Origin: an uncultured Mediterraneibacter sp.
Lineage (GTDB): Bacteria > Bacillota > Clostridia > Lachnospirales > Lachnospiraceae
Direction: 5' to 3'
Assembly: GCA_944381125.1 (NCBI GenBank)
Contig: CALWKB010000072.1
Span: forward strand, 1 to 40,393
Length of the DNA stretch: 40,393 bases
Shown: one piece after another, positions 1 through 9,102 of the stretch
How the letters are laid out: each line of letters opens with the position of its first letter
Numbering within the stretch: the stretch's first letter is position 1
Position numbers and translations under genes: made by a program
The notes under the pieces: model-generated
What the model was told of the DNA's origin: nothing
Databases searched by the model: none
The model's input: the letters and a program-made list of their open reading frames with translations, nothing else

Positions 1-314
1 AGGAGAAAATTCATCCACATCGGAAGAATAAAAATCAGCACAATGAAGCTTGTCTGACTGACTTCCTTTTCAGAAAGAATCATGGCAAGCGGATAGGCAA
101 GAATCAGACAGACCGCCGTGCTTATAAGAGAGAGCAGAAGGGCAAGCCCCAGCGCCTTAAGGTTTTCCGGTTCCGCCATCTTTGCAAGATTGGCCAGAGT
201 ATACGCGCCGTCCCTGTCTGTCAGACCGTAGTATACGATCATAAGAAGCGGTATGATAATAAATGATACGGCCCAGAAAAGATAGGGGCCTGCAAGCAGT
301 TTTCTAGTCTTCAA
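1..314 (-). CDS. potB: Spermidine/putrescine ABC transporter permease PotB, N-terminal part (runs off the left edge)
   Basis: This is the inner-membrane permease of a polyamine importer, partner of the PotA ATPase just upstream. About 104 codons are visible. Translating the minus strand gives a basic start ([14 protein letters not shown]), a hydrophobic segment at residues 10-30, a short extracytoplasmic loop, and a second membrane helix at about 55-78 followed by [10 protein letters not shown] and a third hydrophobic stretch ending [11 protein letters not shown], as in PotB/PotH-type permeases. The chosen start is TTG at 314: an AGGAGG lies 9 bases upstream, inside the last codons of potA, so the two genes overlap by 11 bases and are probably translationally coupled. 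The C-terminus, and presumably potC and potD, lie outside the window. Assignment as polyamine permease rests mainly on the PotA neighbour and general resemblance. Confidence 0.85.
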   Translation of the reverse strand, partial: MKTRKLLAGPYLFWAVSFIIIPLLMIVYYGLTDRDGAYTLANLAKMAEPENLKALGLALLLSLISTAVCLILAYPLAMILSEKEVSQTSFIVLIFILPMWMNFL

Positions 315-1377
315 TTCCGGCAGCCTCCTCATCTTCGGATTCCGGTTTTTTCATAATCTGTATGTCAAACGGATCCACGTGGATTCCCACTTCTGTCCCG
401 ACAGGGAACATATCCGTGCTGTGTACAAGAAGTTCGTAATTGTTCGTATTTACTTCCATCTCATAATGAACGCCTTTGAAAATCAGGTTGGTCACTACAC
501 CGTCAATTGTACCTTCCCCGGGGCGGACAAGGTCAATATCTTCCGGCCGGATGACGGCGTCGACTGCTTTGTTCTTTCCAAAGCCGACGTCCACGCACTG
601 CCAGACGGCTCCGAGCATTTTGACGACTTTGTCTTCCACCATTGTGGCCGGAAGTATATTGCTGTCGCCTATAAAATCCGCGACAAAAGCATTTTTCGGC
701 TCGTTGTATATATCTTCGGGATTGCCTACCTGCTGGATGTATCCCTGATTCATTACAACAATAGTGTCGGACATGGTAAGCGCTTCTTCCTGATCATGGG
801 TTACATAGACAAAAGTAATGCCAAGCTCGTTTTTCAGACGGATAAGCTCGTACTGCATATCCTGCCGGAGCTTCAGGTCAAGAGCGCCGAGCGGTTCGTC
901 CAGAAGAAGAACCTTCGGTTCATTGACAATGGCTCTTGCGATTGCGATTCTCTGCTGCTGGCCGCCGCTGAGAGAATCCGGCGTTCTGTTTTCATATCCT
1001 TCCAGATTTACCAGTTTCAGAGCGTATTTAATTTTGTCTCTGATATATGATTTGGATTTCCCGTGTATTTTCAGCCCGAACGCGATATTTTCCGCTATGG
1101 ACATATGGGAAAAGAGGGCGTATTTCTGAAACACAGTGTTAAGCTGCCTGCGGTTTGGCGGCAGCTTGTTTATATTTTCCCCGTCAAAAATAATATCGCC
1201 CGAATCCGGAGTTTCAAATCCGCCAAGGATGCGAAGCAACGTAGTCTTTCCACATCCGCTGGGCCCCAGAAGAGTAAGAAATTCGTTTTCCCTGATATAC
1301 AGGTTGAGTTTGTCGAGAACCATTGTATCATCAAAAGATTTGGTGATATCTACAATATCAATCAGTTTGCCGGACAT
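304..1377 (-). CDS. potA: Spermidine/putrescine ABC transporter ATP-binding protein PotA
   Basis: This is the cytoplasmic ATPase that powers polyamine uptake through PotBC. From the chosen start the protein has 357 residues, usual for PotA. Walker A is GPSGCGKT (38-45), the Q-loop lies in [10 protein letters not shown] (about 83-92), the ABC signature is LSGGQ (136-140), Walker B is LLLDEP (157-162) and the H-loop histidine is 194 (VTHDQEE). A TOBE-like C-terminal domain follows from about 235 ([12 protein letters not shown]). The reading frame stays open 24 codons further upstream, into aroC, but the ATG at 1377 has GGAGGG 6 bases before it and gives the normal N-terminus [15 protein letters not shown]. 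Only one base separates it from the aroC stop, so it should be transcribed with aroC. Other spermidine/iron-type importers share this architecture; the TOBE region and the PotB neighbour favour PotA. Confidence 0.93.
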   Translation of the reverse strand: MSGKLIDIVDITKSFDDTMVLDKLNLYIRENEFLTLLGPSGCGKTTLLRILGGFETPDSGDIIFDGENINKLPPNRRQLNTVFQKYALFSHMSIAENIAFGLKIHGKSKSYIRDKIKYALKLVNLEGYENRTPDSLSGGQQQRIAIARAIVNEPKVLLLDEPLGALDLKLRQDMQYELIRLKNELGITFVYVTHDQEEALTMSDTIVVMNQGYIQQVGNPEDIYNEPKNAFVADFIGDSNILPATMVEDKVVKMLGAVWQCVDVGFGKNKAVDAVIRPEDIDLVRPGEGTIDGVVTNLIFKGVHYEMEVNTNNYELLVHSTDMFPVGTEVGIHVDPFDIQIMKKPESEDEEAAGIED

Positions 1378-1378
1378 T

Positions 1379-2482
1379 TTATCCCTCCGTATAAATCTTT
1401 CTGACATGCTCGATCTTTGAGCACATATTCTGCAGAAGCAGATCCGCAAGTGTGATTGCTGTCATTGATTCAATCACGACAACAGCCCGTGGTACAATAA
1501 GAGGATCGTGTCTTCCTTTAACTACAATCTCTGCATCTTCCCCGGCTTCGTTTACCGTATGCTGGGGACGCGCGACAGAGGGCGTCGGTTTAACGGCCGC
1601 CCGCAGGATCAGGGCGGAGCCGTCGCTTAAGCCGCCCAGACATCCTCCGGCATGGTTTGTTTTTTTGCGGATGCAGCCGCCGTCCATGTAAAACGGGTCG
1701 TTGTTGCTGCTCCCGACAGAAGAGGAAACTCGAAATCCGTCGCCGATTTCCACTCCCTTGACAGCGCCGACTGACATGACTGCCTGGGCGAGAAGAGCGT
1801 CCAGTTTTTCAAATACCGGTTCGCCCAGGCCGGCCGGAAGTCCGCTGGCAGTGCACTCTATAATTCCGCCGCAGGAGTCGCAGTTTTCCATAAGGCCGGA
1901 GACATATCCGGCCGCCTGTTCTGCGGCCGCGTTATTCGGCATATAGAAACTGTTCTCAAATATTTCAGAAAATTTATAATCTTCTTCGGCCACCGTATAC
2001 GGTCCGATTGATTTGGCGTATGCCCGGACGGTGATGCCCGCTTCTTTCAAAAGAGCAGACGCAACGGCGCCGGCTGCCGTACGGCCGATCGTTTCCCTCC
2101 CGGAAGAACGCCCGCCTCCTCTGTAATCGCGGAATCCGTATTTTTCAAAAAAACCGAAATCCGCATGTCCGGGGCGGAAAGTATGTGCAATATCGCCGTA
2201 ATCCCGGGAACGCTGATCCTGGTTGCGGACAAGGACAGATATGGGTGTGCCGGTTGTCTTTCCTTCAAATACGCCGGAGAGAATTTCGGCAGTGTCTGTT
2301 TCATTTCGCTTTGTCGTATATTTGCTCTGCCCCGGCCGGCGTCTGTCAAGAAATATCTGTATCATATCCGGGGTAAGAGAAAGACCGGCAGGACATCCGT
2401 CAATGACAACGCCGATTCCCGCGCCGTGAGATTCTCCCCAGGTAGTAATCCGAAACAGTTTTCCAAATGATGATCCGCTCAT
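1379..2482 (-). CDS. aroC: Chorismate synthase
   Basis: It catalyses the last step of the shikimate pathway, converting 5-enolpyruvylshikimate-3-phosphate to chorismate in the cytoplasm with reduced FMN. The 367-residue length is normal. Family signatures are visible: GESHG at 16-20 near the N-terminus, [10 protein letters not shown] at 122-131 and [20 protein letters not shown] near the C-terminus, which carries the conserved phosphate- and flavin-binding region. The ATG at 2482 has GAAGGGAGA upstream. No other aromatic pathway gene is next to it; instead potA follows after one base. A candidate promoter at 2548-2576 would drive aroC-potA-potB together. Identification is secure. Confidence 0.97.
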   Translation of the reverse strand: MSGSSFGKLFRITTWGESHGAGIGVVIDGCPAGLSLTPDMIQIFLDRRRPGQSKYTTKRNETDTAEILSGVFEGKTTGTPISVLVRNQDQRSRDYGDIAHTFRPGHADFGFFEKYGFRDYRGGGRSSGRETIGRTAAGAVASALLKEAGITVRAYAKSIGPYTVAEEDYKFSEIFENSFYMPNNAAAEQAAGYVSGLMENCDSCGGIIECTASGLPAGLGEPVFEKLDALLAQAVMSVGAVKGVEIGDGFRVSSSVGSSNNDPFYMDGGCIRKKTNHAGGCLGGLSDGSALILRAAVKPTPSVARPQHTVNEAGEDAEIVVKGRHDPLIVPRAVVVIESMTAITLADLLLQNMCSKIEHVRKIYTEG

Positions 2483-2520
2483 TCTGTAAGTCTCCCTTCA
2501 AAAAACATGTTTTTCTTTCC

Positions 2521-2536
2521 GGTAATTCCAATTACC
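2521..2536. repeat. Inverted repeat in the aroC leader, possible operator
   Basis: GGTAATTCCAATTACC is a perfect inverted repeat with 7-base arms around a CC centre. It sits just downstream of the candidate aroC -10 box, near the start of the leader, and before the ribosome binding site. The symmetry and position would suit a repressor site, but no regulator is identified and 7-base arms can arise by chance. Confidence 0.4.
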
Positions 2537-2547
2537 ACACAGATGAC

Positions 2548-2576
2548 ATTATATAAGAAGAAACGAAACGGCGCAA
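2548..2576 (-). promoter_or_regulatory. Candidate sigma-A promoter for aroC-potA-potB
   Basis: Read on the minus strand, TTGCGC (2576-2571) and TATAAT (2553-2548) are 17 bases apart. The -10 box is consensus, the -35 matches mainly in TTG. It lies about 65 bases upstream of the aroC start codon and is the only good candidate before the divergent transpeptidase gene. Confidence 0.6.
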
Positions 2577-2602
2577 GTAAGTCACAGAAAAAAAGAATTC
2601 GC

Positions 2603-2631
2603 TGTACTTTTTCATTCTTTCGTACTATAAT
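2603..2631 (+). promoter_or_regulatory. Candidate promoter of the L,D-transpeptidase gene
   Basis: A consensus TATAAT lies at 2626-2631, about 40 bases before the ATG at 2672. The -35 region 17 bases upstream (TGTACT, 2603-2608) is poor, so the promoter may need an activator or another sigma factor. Confidence 0.4.
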
Positions 2632-2671
2632 AGTGCCGAGATGTTGAAAAAGGAGAGAGAAGGATAGAAAA

Positions 2672-4363
2672 ATGGACAACGAAATGAAAAAAGGTTCCGG
2701 AGCGGCTTCTGAAGATGCAGGTCAGACAGAAGTAAACGCTTCAGAACCGGAAGGTCCGGAAACAGGGGAAAGCAAAGTACAGACAGAGCCGGCGGCGCCA
2801 GAAGGAAGCGGCCTGTCGAAGAAAAAGAAAATCCTGAAAAAAAGATCCTCCGTACAGCCGGAAAGCAAACTCTCTGAAAATGAAGAACAGGACGAAGAAT
2901 CAGTGCTTACCGGGAAAGAGAGAAGACGCAGAAGACGCCGGGGGAAAAAGAAAGAAAATAAGAAAAGGAAAAAACCGGGCAAAAAATTTTTTATAATAAC
3001 AGGCAGCATCATCGGTGCTTTTGTACTGGTTTATCTGGCAGTTTCCGCTTTTTTTATAAGTCATTTTTATATAAATACGACAATTAACGGAAAAGACTTT
3101 TCGGGAAAGACTGCGGCAGATGTGGCGGAGTATATCCAAAAACAGGTGGGGGAATATGAGCTGACGATTGTGGAACAGAACAATGACAGAAATCTGATCA
3201 AAGGTTCCGAGATCGGTCTGGGATATGAAGAAAGTTCAGACATTCAGAAAACTCTGGAATCGCAGAACCCGCTCCTGTGGCCGGCAGGATTTTTCAAAAA
3301 ATCAGTGGAAAGCATATCCGTCGACGTAGAATACGACGAGGCCCTTCTTGATGAAAAGCTTCAGTCGATTAAAGGTGTGCAGAAGGAACAGACAGAGTCG
3401 GCGTCCGCGTACCCGAAGTATAACGGCACCGCCTACGAGATCGTGCCGGAAGTTTACGGATCAGCCGTAAACACAGAGGTGCTTAAGGAAAAGACAGAGC
3501 TGTATATTTCGGAACTGCGGGATACGCTGAAGATGATGGATGAAGGCTGCTATACGCTTCCCAGATTTACGTCCTCGTCAGAAGAAGTAAAAAAGGCGTG
3601 CGAGGCGCTGAACAAGTATGTCAAATCAAAGATCACCTATACGATGGATGAAGAGATCGTGGTGGACAGCGAACTGATTTCCAAATGGCTTTCCTGCGAT
3701 GCTGACATGAACGTGACATTTGACGAAGAAGCGGTTAAAGAATGGATGCGTGAATTCGGCAAAAAGTACGATACCGTGGGAACAACAAGAAGTATTACCA
3801 CTCCTGACGGAAAACAGGCGGAAGTATCCGGCGGTACATACGGCTGGGTCGTAAATGAAAGCGAAGAAGCGAAAAATCTTATAGAGAATATCAAAAAAGG
3901 CGAAACAGTAAAAAAAGAACCGGAATACAAGCAGACCGCCGCATCCAGATCCGCGCAGGACTGGGGAAGCACTTATATCGAGGTGGACATATCCGCGCAG
4001 AAGATGTGGTATATCGCAGACGGTTCAGTGGCGCTTACTTCAGATGTTGTGACAGGACTTCCTGCCGACGACCGGGATACGCCGACAGGCGTTTATTCCA
4101 TCCTGTATACGGAAAGGGATTCCACGCTGAAGGGTGAAATCGATCCGGCGACAGGGAAACCTTCCTACGAGACGCCTGTCGCGTTCTGGATGCCGTTTAC
4201 TTACCAGGGACACGGATTCCATGACGCCACATGGCAGGCTCAGTTCGGAGGAGACTGGTACAAGGCGCATGGCTCTCACGGCTGCGTAAACATGCCGTAT
4301 GACAATGCTTCAAAACTGTTTGACATGATAAGCGCCGGCACGCCGGTTATTGTTCATAACTGA
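2672..4363 (+). CDS. Membrane-anchored L,D-transpeptidase (YkuD domain) with peptidoglycan-binding region
   Basis: This is predicted to form 3-3 crosslinks or attach groups to peptidoglycan outside the membrane. The 563-residue protein begins with a long, charged, low-complexity cytoplasmic region (1-105) ending in a very basic stretch with seven consecutive arginines (84-90) and many lysines. One membrane helix follows (106-130, FFIITGSIIGAFVLVYLAVS). Residues of about 130-430 resemble the repeated PG_binding_4 region often found before clostridial YkuD domains. The YkuD domain occupies about 433-563 and holds the catalytic motif HGSHGCVNMP, with Cys538 as the expected nucleophile. Topology is N-in, C-out. 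The gene stands alone between its own promoter region and a strong hairpin terminator. Confidence 0.93.
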   Translation: MDNEMKKGSGAASEDAGQTEVNASEPEGPETGESKVQTEPAAPEGSGLSKKKKILKKRSSVQPESKLSENEEQDEESVLTGKERRRRRRRGKKKENKKRKKPGKKFFIITGSIIGAFVLVYLAVSAFFISHFYINTTINGKDFSGKTAADVAEYIQKQVGEYELTIVEQNNDRNLIKGSEIGLGYEESSDIQKTLESQNPLLWPAGFFKKSVESISVDVEYDEALLDEKLQSIKGVQKEQTESASAYPKYNGTAYEIVPEVYGSAVNTEVLKEKTELYISELRDTLKMMDEGCYTLPRFTSSSEEVKKACEALNKYVKSKITYTMDEEIVVDSELISKWLSCDADMNVTFDEEAVKEWMREFGKKYDTVGTTRSITTPDGKQAEVSGGTYGWVVNESEEAKNLIENIKKGETVKKEPEYKQTAASRSAQDWGSTYIEVDISAQKMWYIADGSVALTSDVVTGLPADDRDTPTGVYSILYTERDSTLKGEIDPATGKPSYETPVAFWMPFTYQGHGFHDATWQAQFGGDWYKAHGSHGCVNMPYDNASKLFDMISAGTPVIVHN

Positions 4364-4376
4364 CAATTCAAAGATG

Positions 4377-4420
4377 CTGAAACAATGAGGAAGCGGATAT
4401 CTGCTTCCTCATTGTTTCAG
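4377..4420. terminator. Bidirectional hairpin terminator after the L,D-transpeptidase gene
   Basis: A perfect 18-base inverted repeat (arms 4377-4394 and 4403-4420) surrounds an 8-base loop. The core GAGGAAGC/GCTTCCTC is followed by ATTGTTTC and preceded by its complement, so the outer arms can act as weak U-tracts in either direction. It starts 13 bases after the stop codon. Confidence 0.8.
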
Positions 4421-4450
4421 AAAGTAAATATATCAGCTGAAGCCGATCCG

Positions 4451-4467
4451 AATCCCGCGCCGGGATT
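4451..4467. repeat. Short GC-rich hairpin upstream of tgt
   Basis: AATCCCG and CGGGATT (7-base arms) flank the loop CGC. It lies about 55 bases before the tgt start and has no T-tract. A related palindrome is at 15245-15260. Function unknown; no preQ1-riboswitch-like sequence is evident around it. Confidence 0.4.
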
Positions 4468-4521
4468 TACGGGCGGGTTTTGCGACAGACAGAAAAGATA
4501 AAAGGAGCAGACAGAAAAAAT

Positions 4522-5664
4522 ATGACATATGAACTTCTGAAAAAGGACGGAAAAGCGAAGCGGGCGCGTTTTCATACCGTGCACGGCACAATTGAAACTC
4601 CCGTATTTATGAATGTCGGGACGGCTGCGGCAATTAAAGGAGCGGTTTCAACAGATGATCTCAGACAGATTAAAACTCAGGTTGAGCTCTCAAATACGTA
4701 TCATCTTCATGTGCGTCCGGGAGACGAGGTGATAAAGAAACTTGGCGGACTCCACAGATTTATGAACTGGGACCGTCCGATTCTTACAGATTCAGGCGGA
4801 TTTCAGGTGTTTTCACTTTCTTCCCTCAGAAAGATAAAAGAAGAAGGCGTGCATTTTCATTCACATGTGGACGGAAGAAAGATTTTTATGGGACCGGAAG
4901 AAAGCATGAGGATCCAGTCAAATCTGGCATCCACAATCGCGATGGCTTTTGACGAGTGCCCGCCAAGCGTCGCGGACAAAAAGTATATGTCCGATTCTGT
5001 TGCGCGCACTACCCGCTGGCTTGCGCGCTGTAAAAATGAGATGGGCATGCTTAATTCTCTTCCCGATACGATCAATCCGCATCAGCTGCTGTTCGGAATC
5101 AACCAGGGAGGCATTTATGAAGACATACGGATCGAACATGCGCAGCAGATTACAGAACTGGATCTGGACGGATACGCGATCGGCGGTCTTGCGGTCGGCG
5201 AAAGCCATGAAGAGATGTACCGGATTCTTGACGCTGTGGTCGGTTATCTGCCGGAGAATAAGCCGACCTATCTGATGGGCGTCGGCACGCCGGCGAATAT
5301 CCTGGAAGCTGTTGAACGGGGCGTTGACTTTTTTGACTGTGTATATCCGACAAGAAACGGAAGACACGGACATGTCTATACAAATCAGGGGAAGCTGAAT
5401 CTGTTTAATGCAAGATATGAGCTTGATGAAAAGCCGATTGAAGAGGGATGCGGATGTCCCGCCTGCCGAAGCTACAGCAGAGCCTACATCCGGCATCTGC
5501 TTAAAGCGAAGGAAATGCTTGGAATGCGGCTGTGCGTGCTCCACAATCTGTATTTTTACAATACAATGATGGAGGAAATCAGGGACGCGATCGAAGCCGG
5601 AACATTCAGGGAATATAAAAAGAAAAAGCTTGCGGGAATGGCCGGGCCGACCATTATGCGCTGA
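4522..5664 (+). CDS. tgt: tRNA-guanine transglycosylase
   Basis: It exchanges guanine-34 for the queuine precursor preQ1 in GUN-anticodon tRNAs, in the cytoplasm. The 380-residue protein matches bacterial Tgt along its length. Asp90 in DSGGFQVFSL is the expected acid/base residue and Asp272 in FDCVYPTRNGRHG the nucleophile. A structural zinc site is formed by Cys310, Cys312, Cys315 and His341. The frame is open 14 codons upstream, but the start at 4522 (MTYELLKKDGKAKRARF) aligns with known Tgt N-termini; AAAGGAG is present with a rather long spacer of about 14 bases. No queA or other queuosine gene is adjacent. The gene ends just before the yajC promoter. Confidence 0.96.
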   Translation: MTYELLKKDGKAKRARFHTVHGTIETPVFMNVGTAAAIKGAVSTDDLRQIKTQVELSNTYHLHVRPGDEVIKKLGGLHRFMNWDRPILTDSGGFQVFSLSSLRKIKEEGVHFHSHVDGRKIFMGPEESMRIQSNLASTIAMAFDECPPSVADKKYMSDSVARTTRWLARCKNEMGMLNSLPDTINPHQLLFGINQGGIYEDIRIEHAQQITELDLDGYAIGGLAVGESHEEMYRILDAVVGYLPENKPTYLMGVGTPANILEAVERGVDFFDCVYPTRNGRHGHVYTNQGKLNLFNARYELDEKPIEEGCGCPACRSYSRAYIRHLLKAKEMLGMRLCVLHNLYFYNTMMEEIRDAIEAGTFREYKKKKLAGMAGPTIMR

Positions 5665-5679
5665 TCTTAAAAAAGACAC

Positions 5680-5708
5680 TTGAACAATATGCGGATATTG
5701 TGTATAGT
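5680..5708 (+). promoter_or_regulatory. Sigma-A promoter of yajC
   Basis: TTGAAC (5680-5685) and TATAGT (5703-5708) are separated by 17 bases. It lies 16 bases after the tgt stop and about 75 bases before the yajC start, so yajC is not dependent on tgt transcription. Confidence 0.7.
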
Positions 5709-5781
5709 ATTCTTATCGTCTCCCGGCCGTAATGGCGGGCAGAAGATTTCGGAACACAAGTAGTTAGGAGGAAATGTTTTT

Positions 5782-6057
5782 ATGCAAATGGTGATGTTGC
5801 TTGTCGTATATGCTGTTATTATCGGCGGAATGTGGTTCCTTCTCATGCGTCCTCAGAAAAAGGAGCAGAAGAGACTTCAGGCGATGCTTTCTACAATGGA
5901 AGTAGGCGACACAGCTCTGACAACAAGCGGTTTTTACGGCGTAATCATCGACATTACAGACGATGATGTAATAGTTGAGTTTGGAAATAATAAAAACTGC
6001 CGTATTCCGATGCAGAAATCAGCGATTGCGCAGATTGAAAAACCGAATGCCGAATAG
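5782..6057 (+). CDS. yajC: Preprotein translocase subunit YajC
   Basis: This is a small accessory subunit of the Sec translocon at the cytoplasmic membrane. The 91-residue protein has one N-terminal membrane helix (about 2-21, MVMLLVVYAVIIGGMWFLLM) followed by RPQKKEQKR, the usual YajC junction, then a small cytoplasmic domain (GDTALTTSGFYGVIIDITDD). The start has AGGAGG 10-15 bases upstream. In many bacteria tgt, yajC and secDF are adjacent; here tgt-yajC is kept but secDF is replaced by leuB. The gene has its own promoter and terminator. Confidence 0.95.
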   Translation: MQMVMLLVVYAVIIGGMWFLLMRPQKKEQKRLQAMLSTMEVGDTALTTSGFYGVIIDITDDDVIVEFGNNKNCRIPMQKSAIAQIEKPNAE

Positions 6058-6068
6058 TTGAAAAAGGA

Positions 6069-6106
6069 GATCCTGCAGATATATTCTGCGGGGTCTTTTA
6101 TATTTT
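6069..6106 (+). terminator. Rho-independent terminator of yajC
   Basis: GATCCTGCAG (6069-6078) pairs with CTGCGGGGTC (6086-6095), including two G-T pairs, around a 7-base loop. TTTTATATTTT follows directly. It starts 12 bases after the yajC stop. Confidence 0.85.
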
Positions 6107-6178
6107 CGGCAAAGATTCCGCACTTAAAATTTTCCGGCTTCATTAACAGAGCGCCCTCTATTTTTTCGCCTCAAAGAC

Positions 6179-6207
6179 TTGAAACAAGGTATAAAATGCG
6201 GTATGAT
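6179..6207 (+). promoter_or_regulatory. Sigma-A promoter of leuB-ilvD-ilvB
   Basis: TTGAAA (6179-6184) and TATGAT (6202-6207) are 17 bases apart. The expected start leaves a leader of only about 33 bases before leuB, too short for a T-box or leader-peptide attenuator. Confidence 0.75.
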
Positions 6208-6246
6208 AAAAACCATCAGTATTTTTCTTTCGAAGGGATGGTTGAC

Positions 6247-7332
6247 ATGGAGTTTAAAATCGGAGTAATTAAGGGGGACGGCATCGGTCCGGAGATAGTA
6301 ACAGAGGCCATGAAGGTGCTGGATAAAACGGGAGAGGTGTACGGTCATACATTTTCGTACACACAGCTTCTGATGGGAGGCGCTTCTATTGACGCGTACG
6401 GCGTTCCGCTTACAGAAGAAACACTCAGGCAGGCAAGGGAAAGCGACGCTGTGCTGATGGGATCAATCGGAGGGGACGCGAAGACTTCCCCGTGGTACCG
6501 CCTGGAACCGTCGAAGCGTCCGGAAGCGGGGCTTCTCGCGCTGAGAAAAGGACTTAATCTTTTCGCGAATCTTCGCCCGGCAGTACTTTACGATGAACTG
6601 AAAGGAGCCTGCCCTCTGAAAGAAGAAATTGCCGCAAGAGGCTTTGATATGATGATTATGCGGGAGCTTACCGGCGGGCTGTATTTCGGAAAGCGGAGCA
6701 CTGAGGAAGTAGACGGCGTCCTGACAGCGAAAGACGAACTTACATATAATGAAAACGAGATACGAAGGATCGCGAAAAGAGCTTTTGACATAGCAATGAA
6801 GCGGGGGAGAAAAGTAACCAGCGTGGATAAGGCAAACGTGCTGGATTCCTCCAGACTGTGGAGAAAGATTGTCGAGGAAGTGGCGGCGGATTATCCGGAA
6901 GTGACGCTGGAACATATGCTTGTCGATAACTGCGCCATGCAGCTGGTGAAAGATCCCGCTCAGTTCGACGTGATCCTGACAGAGAACATGTTCGGAGATA
7001 TACTCTCCGATGAAGCGAGCATGGTTACAGGCTCCATCGGAATGCTTGCCTCCGCAAGTCTCAACGAGACAAAATTCGGTCTGTATGAACCCAGCGGCGG
7101 TTCCGCGCCGGATATCGCGGGCAAAGGGATTGCCAACCCGATCGCGACAATTCTGTCCGCCGCGATGATGCTCAGATATTCGTTTGATCTTGACAGAGAA
7201 GCGGACGCTGTCGAGCAGGCGGTGGAAGCCGCGCTCAGAGACGGATACCGCACGGCGGATATTATGTCGGAAGGCCGGATTCAGATCGGTACGGCGGAAA
7301 TGGGTGACCGGATCTGCGGATATATCCGGTAG
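6247..7332 (+). CDS. leuB: 3-isopropylmalate dehydrogenase
   Basis: It performs the NAD-dependent oxidative decarboxylation of 3-isopropylmalate in leucine synthesis. From ATG 6247 the protein has 361 residues, as expected. Diagnostic segments are [13 protein letters not shown] at the N-terminus, [14 protein letters not shown], the metal and substrate region [20 protein letters not shown], and [17 protein letters not shown] near the C-terminus. The frame is open far upstream, but GAAGGG 9 bases before ATG 6247 and family alignment fix this start; an ATG at 6238 would place the site inside the codon region. It is followed by ilvD after 69 bases. leuA, leuC and leuD are not in the window. Confidence 0.95.
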   Translation: MEFKIGVIKGDGIGPEIVTEAMKVLDKTGEVYGHTFSYTQLLMGGASIDAYGVPLTEETLRQARESDAVLMGSIGGDAKTSPWYRLEPSKRPEAGLLALRKGLNLFANLRPAVLYDELKGACPLKEEIAARGFDMMIMRELTGGLYFGKRSTEEVDGVLTAKDELTYNENEIRRIAKRAFDIAMKRGRKVTSVDKANVLDSSRLWRKIVEEVAADYPEVTLEHMLVDNCAMQLVKDPAQFDVILTENMFGDILSDEASMVTGSIGMLASASLNETKFGLYEPSGGSAPDIAGKGIANPIATILSAAMMLRYSFDLDREADAVEQAVEAALRDGYRTADIMSEGRIQIGTAEMGDRICGYIR

Positions 7333-7401
7333 AAGTCAGCAAAGCGGATGCGTCAGGTCCGCTTCAAAATAGAAAACAGACAGAAAGAGAGGAGATTTGT
7401 T

Positions 7402-9084
7402 ATGATAAGTGATACAGTAACAAAAGGTGTACAGCAGGCGCCGCACAGATCTTTGTTTAATGCGCTCGGCATGACGCAGGAGGAGCTTGACAGGCCTCTG
7501 ATCGGTATTGTCAGTTCGTACAGCGAGATTATTCCGGGTCACATGAATCTGGATAAAATTACTGAAGCCGTAAAGATGGGAGTTGCCATGGCGGGAGGAA
7601 CGCCGGTTATGGTTCCCGCGATTGCCGTGTGCGACGGAATCGCGATGGGGCATATCGGTATGAAGTATTCTCTTGTAACAAGAGATCTGATCGCTGATTC
7701 GACAGAAGCGCTCGCCCTTGCTCATCAGTTCGACGGACTTGTAATGATACCGAACTGTGACAAAAACGTTCCGGGGCTTCTGATGGCCGCGGCCCGCGTA
7801 AATATTCCTACCATATTTGTCAGCGGCGGACCGATGCTTGCCGGACATGTAAAAGGCCAGAAGACAAGTTTGTCCAGTATGTTTGAAGCGGTCGGCTCGT
7901 ATGCCGCCGGCAAGATCACAGACGAGGAACTCTGCGAATTTGAAAATAAAGCATGTCCTACATGCGGATCGTGCTCCGGCATGTACACAGCGAACAGTAT
8001 GAACTGCCTGACGGAAGCGCTCGGCATGGGACTCAAAGGAAACGGAACAATCCCGGCAGTATATTCGGCCAGACTGCAGCTGGCGAAACATGCCGGCATG
8101 CAGGTTATGGAACTTGTAAGAAAGAATATACGTCCAAGGGACATCATAACGGAAAAAGCGATACTCAACGCGCTTACGGTTGACATGGCGCTCGGATGCT
8201 CCACAAACAGTATGCTTCATATTCCTGCCATCGCACATGAGATCGGAATGGATTTTGAGATTGATTTCGCAAACGGCATCAGTGAAAAAACGCCGAACCT
8301 GTGTCACCTGGCTCCGGCCGGACACACGTACATCGAGGACCTTAACGAGGCCGGCGGAGTCTACGCGGTTATGAACGAACTGAACAAAAAAGGACTGCTT
8401 TATACAGAATGCATGACTGTAACAGGAAAGACAATCGGGGAGAACATTGAAGGATGCGTTAATAAAAATCCGGAAGTAATCCGTCCGATTGACAATCCGT
8501 ATTCCGCTACCGGCGGTCTGGCGGTACTTAAAGGAAATCTTGCCCCCGACGGCAGCGTGGTAAAAAGATCCGCAGTATGTGACGAGATGCTCGTACATGA
8601 GGGACCGGCAAGAATCTTTGAGAGTGATGAAGAAGCTACCGAAGCGATTAAAACAGGAAAAATCAATCCCGGAGATGTTATCGTTATCCGTTATGAAGGA
8701 CCGAAAGGCGGCCCGGGTATGCGCGAGATGCTGAATCCGACGTCCGCGATTGCCGGCTACGGACTCGGTTCGTCGGTAGCGCTGATCACAGACGGCAGAT
8801 TCAGCGGGGCTTCCAGAGGAGCTTCCATCGGCCATGTATCGCCTGAGGCGGCGGTCGGCGGTCCGATCGCCCTTGTAGAAGAAGGGGATATTATTAAGAT
8901 CAATATTCCGGAGCTAAAACTTGAACTTGACATTTCCGATGAAGAGATGGCGGAAAGAAAGGCAAAATGGCAGCCGAGAGAGCCAAAGGTAAATACAGGG
9001 TATCTTGCCAGATACGCGTCTATGGTTACATCCGGAAACCGCGGGGCAATCCTTGAAATACCAAAAACCGGAGATGCAAAATAA
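7402..9084 (+). CDS. ilvD: Dihydroxy-acid dehydratase
   Basis: It dehydrates dihydroxyisovalerate and dihydroxymethylvalerate to the keto acids of valine and isoleucine. The length of 560 residues is typical. Iron-sulfur cysteines are visible: Cys119 in PNCDKNVPG and the cluster CPTCGSCSG (185, 188, 191). The segment at 38-51 reads [13 protein letters not shown], without the extra cysteine seen in the plant/mycobacterial [2Fe-2S] group, which suggests an oxygen-sensitive [4Fe-4S] enzyme; this is inference. The ATG at 7402 has AGAGGAG upstream, and the 18 upstream in-frame codons are not family-like. Only 18 bases separate it from ilvB, so both should be on one transcript with leuB. Confidence 0.96.
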   Translation: MISDTVTKGVQQAPHRSLFNALGMTQEELDRPLIGIVSSYSEIIPGHMNLDKITEAVKMGVAMAGGTPVMVPAIAVCDGIAMGHIGMKYSLVTRDLIADSTEALALAHQFDGLVMIPNCDKNVPGLLMAAARVNIPTIFVSGGPMLAGHVKGQKTSLSSMFEAVGSYAAGKITDEELCEFENKACPTCGSCSGMYTANSMNCLTEALGMGLKGNGTIPAVYSARLQLAKHAGMQVMELVRKNIRPRDIITEKAILNALTVDMALGCSTNSMLHIPAIAHEIGMDFEIDFANGISEKTPNLCHLAPAGHTYIEDLNEAGGVYAVMNELNKKGLLYTECMTVTGKTIGENIEGCVNKNPEVIRPIDNPYSATGGLAVLKGNLAPDGSVVKRSAVCDEMLVHEGPARIFESDEEATEAIKTGKINPGDVIVIRYEGPKGGPGMREMLNPTSAIAGYGLGSSVALITDGRFSGASRGASIGHVSPEAAVGGPIALVEEGDIIKINIPELKLELDISDEEMAERKAKWQPREPKVNTGYLARYASMVTSGNRGAILEIPKTGDAK

Positions 9085-9102
9085 ACCAGGGAGGAAGGCA
9101 CC

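Noticed and set aside
4421..4521. preQ1 riboswitch before tgt
   Set aside because: No preQ1 aptamer-like C-rich loop and A-rich tail; only a short CCCG hairpin is present.
6107..6246. T-box or leader-peptide attenuator before leuB
   Set aside because: The promoter at 6179-6207 leaves only about 33 transcribed bases before the start codon, too few for a T-box, and there is no leucine-rich short peptide.
7336..8835. Long open frame on the minus strand opposite ilvD (about 499 codons)
   Set aside because: It lies fully antisense to a clear dihydroxy-acid dehydratase, its product is rich in Arg, His and Cys with no family resemblance, and it has no ribosome binding site. It is a shadow of codon bias.
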